Positions 1 to 6,503 are shown, numbered from the stretch's first letter. The stretch: DNA of 8,896 bases from Candidatus Kerfeldbacteria bacterium (GCA_016217865.1 JACRFO010000096.1:1-8896); one strand, 5' to 3'. Notes: a model not told the origin generated them from the letters alone. Made by a program: numbers and translations.

Positions 1-63
1 AAATGATGCATCGTCGTCGCAGTAGACTTTGTGACCGTGAACGGTCAGGAGGTGTTTGCCCAT
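1..63 (-). CDS. Start of an unidentified gene, cut by the window edge
   Basis: An ATG at 63-61 opens a frame that stays open to the left edge for 21 codons, beginning MGKHLLTVHGHKVYCDDDAS. The upstream frame has a TAG nine codons before the ATG and no other start in between, so this ATG is the only possible start. The sequence AAGG lies just before it but only 2 nt away, which is too close for a normal ribosome binding site. I do not recognise the family from so few residues. A promoter and a terminator-like structure lie upstream on the same strand, so this gene could be expressed by read-through of the RNA at 130-270. Confidence 0.45.
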   Translation of the reverse strand, partial: MGKHLLTVHGHKVYCDDDASF

Positions 64-129
64 TGCCTTGTTATTTAGTGACTTTGCCTACAGCCAGCCT
101 ACCACGTGGGCTAGAGAAGGAAAGTGTAT

Positions 130-164
130 AAAAAAGTAGAGCCCTTTGCAGTGAAGCATTGGGC
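130..164 (-). terminator. Terminator-like hairpin with U tract
   Basis: On the minus strand GCCC (164-161) pairs with GGGC (144-141) and UGC (158-156) with GCA (149-147), with a symmetric AA/AA internal loop and a 6-nt loop. The pyrimidine run UCUAC and then six U follow. The stem is 5 nt from the U tract, which is not ideal. The hairpin excludes the longer pairing of CACUGC and UCUACUU with the RNA 5' end, so terminator and alternative folds compete. Confidence 0.45.
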
Positions 165-270
165 GGGGGGAAGCAGGAGTTGGGAGTGGGTGGCGCGAGG
201 CGTCGGGGAAAGTCGTGGGGACCTTTCGAAGCCTTTTTTCGCGCTACGCACTACTACCTTCTTCTACTTG
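130..270 (-). ncRNA. Candidate small RNA or attenuator leader (about 140 nt)
   Basis: The stretch begins 7-8 nt after a near-consensus promoter on the minus strand and ends in six U (135-130). The 5' end AAGUAGA (269-263) is complementary to UCUACUU (140-134). Inner pairings are GUAGUG (254-249) with CACUGC (153-148), GCGCG (244-240) with CGCGC (197-193), AGGC (234-231) with GCCU (201-198), and GAAAG (227-223) with CUUUC (212-208). The 3' half between 193 and 161 is very C-rich and mostly unpaired in this fold. I see no SRP, tmRNA or RNase P core motifs. A 6S-like rod is conceivable but the one-sided C-rich bubble is not typical. It could instead be a regulatory leader for the gene starting at 63. 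No good reading frame occupies it. Confidence 0.5.
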
Positions 271-277
271 GAGGAGA

Positions 278-306
278 AGTATAGCGCCGACCGTAAAACC
301 TGTCAA
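278..306 (-). promoter_or_regulatory. Strong sigma70-type promoter driving the 130-270 RNA
   Basis: On the minus strand the -35 box TTGACA (306-301) is perfect, the spacer is 17 nt, and the -10 box is TATACT (283-278). This is the closest match to the bacterial housekeeping consensus in the window. Transcription should begin near 270. A GC-rich hairpin, CAACCCC with GGGGTTG (303-326), overlaps the -35 box; it may serve as a weak terminator for the exonuclease gene upstream or as a protein site. Confidence 0.7.
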
Positions 307-373
307 CCCCCCAGTTTAGGCGGGGTTGGCGAGTGGCCTGCGGAGATATCCACAAGAACTATAAACGCCGGTA

Positions 374-925
374 CTACCGCGAATCCTGGTATTTCCGCAG
401 CTGTTCGTAAACGGCGTGTTCGTAGCGGGCCCCAGTTAAGCCGCGGTGGGGATTTGGTTCAGGTGGGAGGCCAAAAAAGGTCCCAACGTGGGAGAGGGAG
501 AGCTTCGGGATCGCTCCTGATGCAAACTCTGGCCGGAGGATGAAGTTCGCGGCGGACATCAAGCACAGCCAGTGGTAATCCCCGCGCCAATCGAGTTGGT
601 ACTCTTCGTAGTATGAGCTTAACCAGAGCAGTTCATACGAAACGTTCCAACCCCAGAGCGAGACGCCGGCACAAAAGTCATTCAATTGAGTGATGGCCTC
701 GCGCGGCGGCAGCGCATCGCGCCACTCGGCAAACGAAAAACCGTTGTAGTGATTGAATGACAGTTCGTCTTCAGTTCTTTTTCGTGGATTCTCCACCCGC
801 AGTTTCAAATCGAGTTGAGCCAGTGGTTGTAACGATTGCGGGTCGACTTTGTAGACCCCGATCTCGCAGATTTCTCCGCCAGATTGGCGATCGTACCCGG
901 TCGTTTCAATATCCAACCAAACCAT
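374..925 (-). CDS. DnaQ-like 3'-5' exonuclease, divergent active site
   Basis: The protein is 183 aa from ATG 925 and opens with MVWLDIETTGYD, which is the Exo I motif (D-x-E) of the DEDD exonuclease superfamily used in proofreading and RNA processing. I chose ATG 925 because the fold normally starts just before this motif; ATG 979 and TTG 988 are in frame but add 18-21 uncharacteristic residues, and none of the starts has a clear Shine-Dalgarno. The Exo II region GWNVSYELLWL (residues 92-102) has Glu where Asp is usual. The Exo III region HRGLTGARYEH (residues 160-170) keeps His but has Gly at the +5 position where the catalytic Asp normally sits. The protein may therefore be a degenerate or specialised member. 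It ends in TAG at 374. The gene lies directly downstream of tRNA-Arg and may be co-transcribed with it. Family call is firm; substrate is unknown. Confidence 0.75.
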   Translation of the reverse strand: MVWLDIETTGYDRQSGGEICEIGVYKVDPQSLQPLAQLDLKLRVENPRKRTEDELSFNHYNGFSFAEWRDALPPREAITQLNDFCAGVSLWGWNVSYELLWLSSYYEEYQLDWRGDYHWLCLMSAANFILRPEFASGAIPKLSLSHVGTFFGLPPEPNPHRGLTGARYEHAVYEQLRKYQDSR

Positions 926-994
926 CGGCAAGGTTTGGACCGCCGCGGTACCAATTGATCGATGTGTGATGATGCCCATGGGTTTCAATACACC

Positions 995-1069
995 TGGTGC
1001 CCCCCAGAGGAATCGAACCTCTATTACAAGATCCGGAATCTTGCGTCCTATCCGTTGAACGAGGGAGGC
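995..1069 (-). tRNA. tRNA-Arg (anticodon CCG)
   Basis: The minus strand folds into a full cloverleaf of 75 nt including an encoded CCA. The acceptor stem GCCTCCC pairs with GGGGGGC (one G-U), the D stem is GTTC/GGAC, the anticodon stem CAAGA/TCTTG carries the 7-nt loop TTCCGGA with anticodon CCG, the variable loop is TAAT, and the T arm is AGAGG-TTCGATT-CCTCT. The discriminator base is A. It reads the arginine codon CGG. It lies 52 nt after femAB and has its own likely promoter. Confidence 0.97.
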
Positions 1070-1103
1070 ATCACGTACATTGAAACAGCGGCGCGCGGAT
1101 AAA

Positions 1104-1132
1104 GGTGTATCACGATTCCTGCTACTCGTCCA
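1104..1132 (-). promoter_or_regulatory. Extended -10 promoter of tRNA-Arg
   Basis: On the minus strand TGGACG (1132-1127, 4 of 6 matches to -35) is followed by a 17-nt spacer ending in TGA and the -10 box TACACC (1109-1104). The TG one base before the -10 makes it an extended -10 element. Transcription would start near 1097, about 28 nt before the mature tRNA. The core CGTGATACAC is identical to that in the rpsT promoter. The box overlaps the end of femAB. Confidence 0.5.
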
Positions 1133-2123
1133 CCCCGCCGCGCAACCGCTTGGCTAGCCGGTAGGCCGCGTACCACGACTGATTCACGACTCCGTTTGCC
1201 GCCGACGGGAAGACCACGACACTGCCGCCGAAGCCGCGCTTGAAACGGGTCACACCGGCCAGCTTATGATTCGGCTGGTGCTCGGGAGCTATGCCACGCA
1301 GATCGTAGCGATGGATACCGCGGCGTTTCGCCTCGAGGATAATCTGCCACTGGAGTAGATGCGGCGCCATGAGTTCTTTGAGCTCGGTGGTTGAACCGCC
1401 GTGAATATACGTCGCTGTCTGGCCATGCCAAATGATCTCGTTGATGGCCAACGCTTGACCGTCGTGCTCGGCGATAGCGAGTGAGACCATATTGGCATTT
1501 CGCAAGGCCGCAAACATCCGCTGGTAGTAGGTATCAGGATGGAGGCGAATCCCTTGGCGCGCCGCGGTCGCGCGTTGGAGTTGCATGAAGGTCTGGTAGT
1601 CAGCGTCGCCAGTACTCCACCGCACCGTCACACCTTTCTTCTCGGCCAGGCGGATGTTGTATCGCGTTTTCGGATGCATCGCCGCCTGAAGTTCTGTTTC
1701 GCTCAACTGACAATCAATGACCAACGTCGTACGCGGTTGCAATGTTGTCCCCGGCGAAAATGGCCGGGGGAAATCTTCCACCCCATATGAAAACGGATAC
1801 TGCGGGGGATCAATTTTCACGTGCATGGCGCCTTCCTGCTTAGCCAGATCAAAGATGGCACCATATAGACGCCGCAGGCTCTCTAGAGAATTCGTCACTG
1901 GCCCGTGCGGGCAGTAGAAGTATGACCGACCGAGCATGAGCTGGTGTTCGATCACTAAGGCCGCGCCCTGTAACTTCCCCTGCTCGTCATCACCCAAGCG
2001 CCAGATGCGCCGTCCGAGCGAAGATTGAAACTCGCCCCAGGCCCACGATTGGAGGTAGGGTTGGAGCGGCTGCTGGGCAATGAGCGGCTCGAGTTCGCGC
2101 TGGTCAGTGACCGGTCGGATCAT
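1122..2123 (-). CDS. FemAB-family peptidyltransferase (peptidoglycan bridge formation)
   Basis: The 333-aa product matches the FemA/FemB/FemX family, which uses aminoacyl-tRNA to add amino acids to the stem peptide of lipid II at the inner face of the membrane. Family landmarks are QSWAWGEFQSSLG (26-38), MHPKTRYNIRLAEKKGV (149-165), the GNAT-like stretch APHLLQWQIILEAKRRGI (253-270) followed by HRYDLRGI, and VTRFKRGFGG (291-300). It is shorter than staphylococcal FemA (about 420 aa) because the coiled-coil arm is absent, as in many environmental members. The start ATG overlaps the ruvA stop in an ATGA, which implies translational coupling; there is no separate strong Shine-Dalgarno. The stop is TAG at 1124-1122. 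The exact amino acid added cannot be told from the sequence. The nearby tRNA-Arg is not evidence of substrate. Confidence 0.88.
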   Translation of the reverse strand: MIRPVTDQRELEPLIAQQPLQPYLQSWAWGEFQSSLGRRIWRLGDDEQGKLQGAALVIEHQLMLGRSYFYCPHGPVTNSLESLRRLYGAIFDLAKQEGAMHVKIDPPQYPFSYGVEDFPRPFSPGTTLQPRTTLVIDCQLSETELQAAMHPKTRYNIRLAEKKGVTVRWSTGDADYQTFMQLQRATAARQGIRLHPDTYYQRMFAALRNANMVSLAIAEHDGQALAINEIIWHGQTATYIHGGSTTELKELMAPHLLQWQIILEAKRRGIHRYDLRGIAPEHQPNHKLAGVTRFKRGFGGSVVVFPSAANGVVNQSWYAAYRLAKRLRGGVDE

Positions 2124-2683
2124 TTCGTTCTACCGCTTCGTTTGAGTGCTTGCCGAATTCGTTCTTCAACGGTCTGGCCAGCTTCCGTTGTCGTCGCTGC
2201 ATCACGGGCTTCCTTGCTGGTGTAACCGAGGTTTTGTAATGCATCAATCACTGATGACAACGTCGTGTCATCGTTTTGCCCTGTGCTCGCAAGCTTGCCT
2301 TTCAAATCAACAATAATCCGTTCAGCCGTCTTCGTCCCGACCCCCGACACCTTCGTCAGCACCCCAGCTTGGCCGCGTTCAATCGCCGCTTCGATATCTT
2401 CAACGCTCGCCGCAGCTAAAACGGCCATCGCTACCTTCGGGCCGACACCGGAAACGGTGATGAGTTTTTCGAACAGCCGCTGTTCGGCCAGACCGCCAAA
2501 ACCGTACAACTCTAAGGCGTCCTCGCGAACATGGAGGTGGGTCGTCAGGGTAGCGGGTTGACCGACCGGGAATCGTTCCAGGGTTTTCGGTCCAACGAAG
2601 AGCCGCCAGCCGATGCCATGGACATCAAGCGTGAGCGACCGCTCATCACGGGCCGTCACCGTGCCAGTCAGAGAGGCAATCAT
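2120..2683 (-). CDS. ruvA: Holliday junction branch migration protein RuvA
   Basis: RuvA is the tetrameric DNA-binding subunit that holds a Holliday junction for the RuvB motor. The 187-aa product has the N-terminal OB fold (MIASLTGTV to about 65), two helix-hairpin-helix motifs, ITVSGVGPKVAMAVLA (75-90) and VSGVGTKTAERIIVDLKGKL (112-131), and the C-terminal three-helix domain that contacts RuvB (VIDALQNLGYTSKEA, 145-159). Length is close to the family norm of about 200. I chose ATG 2683 because RuvA proteins start MI-x-x-L-x-G; a TTG at 2689 in the same frame overlaps the preceding stop. The gene begins 2 nt after the surface-protein stop and ends inside the femAB start codon, so all three are very probably one operon. 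No ruvB or ruvC is in the window. Confidence 0.95.
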   Translation of the reverse strand: MIASLTGTVTARDERSLTLDVHGIGWRLFVGPKTLERFPVGQPATLTTHLHVREDALELYGFGGLAEQRLFEKLITVSGVGPKVAMAVLAAASVEDIEAAIERGQAGVLTKVSGVGTKTAERIIVDLKGKLASTGQNDDTTLSSVIDALQNLGYTSKEARDAATTTEAGQTVEERIRQALKRSGRTK

Positions 2684-2685
2684 AC

Positions 2686-4284
2686 TCAAATAGCGCCCAA
2701 GCGGAAGCCGTTTTTGAACGCCCGGGCAAAGGCATAGTAGCTCTGCTTCAGCGTGTACGCTCGTCGGATCGGATCGTAACGGAAGACACGGACGCCTGGC
2801 TCACCGTTCAGGTACGACGTCGTCAGAACTTCATCTCGACCATCTTGGTCGACATCGAGCGTCGCCACGTCGACACCGCCGCGCCAAGCCTTAGTGGTTG
2901 GCAGGAAGTGTGTTTGGTAACGGCCGTTGATGTCGAAGATCTTCACGTCGGAGTAATATGTCGGTCCGCCGGTAACGATGAGCTGGCCCCGTCCGGTCCC
3001 ATACGTATCGCCGATTGCAATGGTGAGACCAGTACGGAACAGAATTGGGAACGGGTTGATTCGTCGGATCGTCTGCAGCTGTGTCCCTTTGACCCGCAAC
3101 AGCGTGACCGATCGAGCGTTCGCGCGGGCTGTCACGGCAATTTCGACCTTACCATCAACGTCCATATCGCCTGCGGCCACCGTGAAACCCTGGCGGGAGT
3201 TGCGGTCATAGGCAAAGGCTTGGGCAAGGAGTGTGAAGGCTTTCTTGGCACTGTCAAAACGGAACACTTTCACTTGCGCCGCGGCTTTCGCTGGAACGGT
3301 GATAATCTCATCAGTTCCGTCGCCATCAACGTCACCGGTGGCAACATCAACGCCAGTCCGACGGTCGGTGGGATATGGGTTGAAACTGAATAGTTGTTTG
3401 CCAGCCGGGGTAAATACTTTAACGACCGCGTCATTACCTGCGCCGCTGCCGATGACTACATCAGGCTGATGATCGCCGTCAACGTCACCAGCGGAAATGT
3501 TGACGCCCATCCGGTCTTTCGACTGGAGAACGTTGAACTGCGCGGTCGCTTTGCCAGTGGTCGGTTCAATCACCCGGACGGCTGGGCCGCCGCCGACGCC
3601 AATCGAGGCGACGACGATGTGCCGGACGACATGGGACAAACTACCGCCAGCCGCTGGCGTTGCTGCGGGGCTGGTGCAGGCCTGGGTTGTTATCGGTTGT
3701 CCGAGGCCTGACTGACAATTGTTCGTCACCGAGCAGGTCCGGTTCTGTGACCCGTTTGAGCAAGCCGTCCACTCTGAACACGTGTAGGTCGGGACACAAG
3801 CTTCGGCTAACGCACTCGTCGTCTTCGTCGCGACGTTCGACATCACCGAAACATTACCAGCGTCATCAGTTGCTTTGAGTGCGAAGAAGTAGGTTGTTGA
3901 CGGCTGGAGACTGCCAACGGAGACCGATTCGGTTGAACCGGCTGGCTGGGGCCCAGGTAGGTTAGGAACTCCTTGTGCTTGGGGGAAATTCTCAACCGTG
4001 ATGGGGTTCGTTGAGTACCGAAGATCGTAGCTGGCCGCTTGACCAACATTGCCGTCATCTCCTGGCGCTGTCCAAGTCAGGGTGACTGCCGTGGCCGTGC
4101 TCGGAACAGATTGCTCTGTTACCGTCGGCGGCATGAACAGATAGCCGGCGGCCGGACTGAAAAACAGCGCTGTTCCTAAGGCTAGGGAGATCAGGCTAAG
4201 GGAAACCGCAATGATACCAATAGAAACCCGGTGAGTAACGCTGGTCTTCTGGACGGTCGAGGTCGTCGTCTTTCGTTCGGGCAT
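2686..4284 (-). CDS. Membrane-anchored surface protein with FN3, thrombospondin-like and FG-GAP repeats
   Basis: The 532-aa product has a basic, Thr-rich N-terminus followed by a hydrophobic segment (about 20-43) that should act as an uncleaved anchor or signal peptide. A fibronectin type III domain follows (about 52-156, with LTWTAPGDD and YDLRYS). Six cysteines at 163, 169, 175, 184, 190 and 203, in the setting YTCSEWTACSNGSQNRTC, form a thrombospondin type 1-like module. After an Ala/Pro linker come FG-GAP/VCBS beta-propeller repeats with Ca-binding Asp loops: GDVDGDHQPD (267), GDVDGDGTDE (317), GDMDVDGKVE (372), a decayed GDTYGTGRGQ (425) and LDVDQDGRDE (476). It probably lies on the cell surface and binds partner proteins or glycans; the ligand is unknown. 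It is the first gene of the unit with ruvA and femAB. The leader before ATG 4284 is pyrimidine-rich and has no Shine-Dalgarno. Confidence 0.88.
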   Translation of the reverse strand: MPERKTTTSTVQKTSVTHRVSIGIIAVSLSLISLALGTALFFSPAAGYLFMPPTVTEQSVPSTATAVTLTWTAPGDDGNVGQAASYDLRYSTNPITVENFPQAQGVPNLPGPQPAGSTESVSVGSLQPSTTYFFALKATDDAGNVSVMSNVATKTTSALAEACVPTYTCSEWTACSNGSQNRTCSVTNNCQSGLGQPITTQACTSPAATPAAGGSLSHVVRHIVVASIGVGGGPAVRVIEPTTGKATAQFNVLQSKDRMGVNISAGDVDGDHQPDVVIGSGAGNDAVVKVFTPAGKQLFSFNPYPTDRRTGVDVATGDVDGDGTDEIITVPAKAAAQVKVFRFDSAKKAFTLLAQAFAYDRNSRQGFTVAAGDMDVDGKVEIAVTARANARSVTLLRVKGTQLQTIRRINPFPILFRTGLTIAIGDTYGTGRGQLIVTGGPTYYSDVKIFDINGRYQTHFLPTTKAWRGGVDVATLDVDQDGRDEVLTTSYLNGEPGVRVFRYDPIRRAYTLKQSYYAFARAFKNGFRLGAI

Positions 4285-4292
4285 AAGGAGAC

Positions 4293-4321
4293 AGCTAGAA
4301 GTGGATAGCTTGTACTATACT
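4293..4321 (+). promoter_or_regulatory. Likely uvrB promoter (-10 only clear)
   Basis: TATACT at 4316-4321 matches the -10 consensus in 5 of 6 positions. The hexamer at the correct distance upstream (AGCTAG, 4293-4298) is not a recognisable -35, so the call rests mainly on the -10 and on position. Start of transcription near 4328 would give a leader of about 60 nt before ATG 4389. No SOS-type operator was recognised. Confidence 0.35.
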
Positions 4322-4342
4322 GAATTACCTGGACGAAAGCAA
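4314..4342 (-). promoter_or_regulatory. Promoter of the surface protein-ruvA-femAB unit
   Basis: On the minus strand TTGCTT (4342-4337) is followed by a 17-nt spacer and the -10 box TATAGT (4319-4314, 5 of 6 matches). Transcription would start near 4307, giving a leader of about 23 nt. The -10 box overlaps the -10 box read on the other strand toward uvrB. Confidence 0.5.
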
Positions 4343-4388
4343 GGTGAAAATAGTCGCCGCGTTCTGTTCTGTGGTAGTCTGTTGGTGC

Positions 4389-6440
4389 ATGGCTCAAACA
4401 TTCACGCTCACCGCGCCGTTTCAACCAACTGGGGACCAGCCCCAAGCCATCAAGAAATTGCTGGCTGGTCTACGCCAGGGGTGGCCGGCCCAAACGTTAC
4501 TCGGCGTAACGGGATCGGGGAAGACCTTCACGATGGCCAACGTCATCGCCGAGATGAACCGGCCGACGTTAATCATTTCGCATAACAAAACGCTGGCCGC
4601 TCAATTGGCCAGTGAATTCCGTGAATTCTTTCCGACTCACGCGGTTGACTACTTCGTTTCCTACTACGACTACTACCAACCGGAGGCCTACGTCCCGCAG
4701 AAAGATCTGTACATCGAAAAAGAATCACAGATCAACGAGGAGATCGACCGACTGCGTAACGCTGCCACCCACGACCTGCTCACCCGACGCGACGTCATTA
4801 TCGTCGCTTCGGTGTCCTGCATTTACGGTGTCGGCAATCCGACCCAGTACCAAAACGTTGCCATTCCCGTCCACCACGGGCAAACACTCCCCCGCCTCGC
4901 CTTCTTCCGCCAGCTGAACCTCGCCCTCTACCAGCGCAATGACTATGACTTGCGGCGGGGAACGTTCCGCGTCCGTGGCGAGGTGGTAGATATCGCCCCA
5001 GCCTACTCGCAGGACCTGCTCCGGTTCGAATTCGATGGTGATGTCGTTCATCGCATCGCGACCGTCGACCCGATCACCGGCCGCGTGACCGTTGAACACG
5101 AAACGGTGACCATCTACCCGGGACGACAGTTCGTGACTGCTGCCGAACAACTCCCGCTGATCATCCAAACGATCCGTCAAGAAATGACGCAACGGGTGAC
5201 CGAGTTGAAAGCCCAGAACAAACTCCTTGAGGCGCAACGGATTGAACAACGGACGAATTTCGATCTCGAAATGCTCGTCGCTACTGGGTACTGTACTGGC
5301 GTGGAGAATTACTCGCGATTCTTCGACTTCCGCCAATCAGGTCAACCCCCGTCAACACTCCTCGACTACTTCCCGAAGGACTTCTTGCTGTTCATTGATG
5401 AATCGCACATGACACTCCCCCAGCTCCGGGCTATGTACGAAGGCGATCGGTCGCGGAAACAAACACTGGTTGACTATGGCTTTCGACTCCCGTCGGCGCT
5501 CGATAACCGACCGTTGAAGTTTGAAGAATTCCTTGAGCGAGTTAAGCAGCGCCTCTTCGTTTCAGCCACGCCGGCAGCGTACGAATTGCAAGAGTCGCAG
5601 CAAGTTGTCGAACAACTCATCCGACCAACGGGTTTACTAGATCCGGAAGTAACTGTTCGACCGACAAAAAATCAGATTGACGATCTCCTGGAAGAAATCC
5701 GAGCAGTCACCGGCCGCGGCCAACGCGTCATCGTCACCACCTTGACGAAACGGATGTCCGAAGACCTGACCGAATACCTCGATGAGTTGAAAATTAAAGT
5801 CCAATACCTCCATTCTGATGTCGACACGTTGGAACGGCTAGAAATTCTCCGCGACTTACGGCTTGGTGTCTACGATGTCATCGTCGGGATCAACTTGCTA
5901 CGCGAGGGACTCGACCTACCGGAAGTCTCACTCGTCGCTATTCTCGACGCCGATAAAGAAGGTTTTCTCCGATCAGAAACCGCCCTGATGCAGGTCATGG
6001 GCCGCGCGGCTCGGCACGTCCAAGGTCGGGTCATTATGTATGCCGATAGGGTCACCGGTTCAATGCAGCGAGCGATTGATGAAACGAAGCGCCGTCGCAT
6101 TATCCAAGAAACGTATAATACGAAGCACGGCATTACCCCAACGACCATTCAGAAGAAGATTCGTGATGACCGGCTCTCGGGAATGAAGCGTGAGGTTGAG
6201 GACGTTCCAACGGTGAGCCCGGGCGATGTTCCCGCTGATGAGCTGCCGTACCTCATTCGCCAGTTGACCGAGCAAATGGACCTCGCGGCGAAGAATCTGG
6301 AGTTCGAAAAAGCTGCAGCCTTGCGCGATGAGGTGACGAAGCTTGAAGCCGGACTACCAAAGAAAGCCTCTACCACTGGGTTGCGCAGTCGTGGCAGGGG
6401 GAAGACGAAGAACAGTTCACGGTTCGGCCGGAGACGGTAA
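4389..6440 (+). CDS. uvrB: Excinuclease ABC subunit UvrB
   Basis: UvrB is the damage-verifying helicase-like subunit of nucleotide excision repair; it receives DNA from UvrA and recruits UvrC. The 683-aa product is of normal length. It shows the N-terminal TAPFQPTGDQPQAI (8-21), Walker A GVTGSGKT (39-46), the beta-hairpin region YYDYYQPEAYVP (92-103) that inserts between strands, helicase motif II DESH (337-340), SATP (392-395), motif V region GINLLREGLDLPEVSLVAILDAD (split 500-522), motif VI QVMGRAAR (535-542) and a C-terminal UVR motif (about 618-655) for UvrC binding, then a basic tail rich in Arg and Lys. An in-frame GTG at 4344 would add 15 hydrophobic residues not found in UvrB, so ATG 4389 is preferred although its Shine-Dalgarno is weak. 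It is divergent from the surface-protein unit and convergent with the gene at 6562. Confidence 0.98.
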   Translation: MAQTFTLTAPFQPTGDQPQAIKKLLAGLRQGWPAQTLLGVTGSGKTFTMANVIAEMNRPTLIISHNKTLAAQLASEFREFFPTHAVDYFVSYYDYYQPEAYVPQKDLYIEKESQINEEIDRLRNAATHDLLTRRDVIIVASVSCIYGVGNPTQYQNVAIPVHHGQTLPRLAFFRQLNLALYQRNDYDLRRGTFRVRGEVVDIAPAYSQDLLRFEFDGDVVHRIATVDPITGRVTVEHETVTIYPGRQFVTAAEQLPLIIQTIRQEMTQRVTELKAQNKLLEAQRIEQRTNFDLEMLVATGYCTGVENYSRFFDFRQSGQPPSTLLDYFPKDFLLFIDESHMTLPQLRAMYEGDRSRKQTLVDYGFRLPSALDNRPLKFEEFLERVKQRLFVSATPAAYELQESQQVVEQLIRPTGLLDPEVTVRPTKNQIDDLLEEIRAVTGRGQRVIVTTLTKRMSEDLTEYLDELKIKVQYLHSDVDTLERLEILRDLRLGVYDVIVGINLLREGLDLPEVSLVAILDADKEGFLRSETALMQVMGRAARHVQGRVIMYADRVTGSMQRAIDETKRRRIIQETYNTKHGITPTTIQKKIRDDRLSGMKREVEDVPTVSPGDVPADELPYLIRQLTEQMDLAAKNLEFEKAAALRDEVTKLEAGLPKKASTTGLRSRGRGKTKNSSRFGRRR

Positions 6441-6475
6441 AAAGAAAAAGACCGGCGCGCGTACTGCGTACCGGT
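6437..6475 (-). terminator. Rho-independent terminator of the unknown three-gene unit
   Basis: On the minus strand ACCGG (6475-6471) pairs with CCGGT (6455-6451), enclosing a smaller GTAC-GCA-GTAC hairpin, and the stem is followed by TCTTTTTCTTTTT (6450 to 6438). This is a convincing terminator for transcripts arriving from 6562. The T tract lies on the last bases and stop codon of uvrB. In the plus direction there is no T run after the stem, so it is not clearly a terminator for uvrB. Confidence 0.7.
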
Positions 6476-6487
6476 ATGTGTGCGTGT

Positions 6488-6503
6488 GACTCCCTCGGGA
6501 GTC
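6488..6503. repeat. Perfect 6-bp hairpin in the convergent gap
   Basis: GACTCC and GGAGTC flank the 4-nt loop CTCG. No T tract follows on either strand, so it is not a terminator by itself. It lies in the 121-nt gap between the ends of uvrB and the minus-strand gene at 6562 and could stabilise the 3' end of either transcript. Confidence 0.4.

Noticed and set aside
130..270. SRP RNA, tmRNA or RNase P RNA identity for the small RNA
   Set aside because: The SRP GGAA loop and AGCAGCC motif, the tmRNA tRNA-like end and the RNase P GAGGAAAGUC and ACAGA motifs are all missing.
124..543. Plus-strand frame of 139 codons
   Set aside because: It overlaps the promoter and RNA on the other strand and the 3' end of the exonuclease, and the product is compositionally odd with no recognisable feature.
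995..1069. tRNA-Arg as an integration site for a mobile element
   Set aside because: No repeat of the tRNA 3' end, integrase or phage gene is visible in the window.
2845..3393. Plus-strand frame of 182 codons inside the surface-protein gene
   Set aside because: It is the antisense of the FG-GAP repeats, whose repeated Asp codons keep the opposite strand open.
4344..4388. Extended uvrB start at GTG 4344
   Set aside because: The 15 added residues are hydrophobic and Cys-rich and unlike any UvrB N-terminus; the family sequence begins at ATG 4389.
4725..5336. Minus-strand frame of 203 codons inside uvrB
   Set aside because: It is antisense to a highly conserved part of uvrB and shows no independent start signal or domain.
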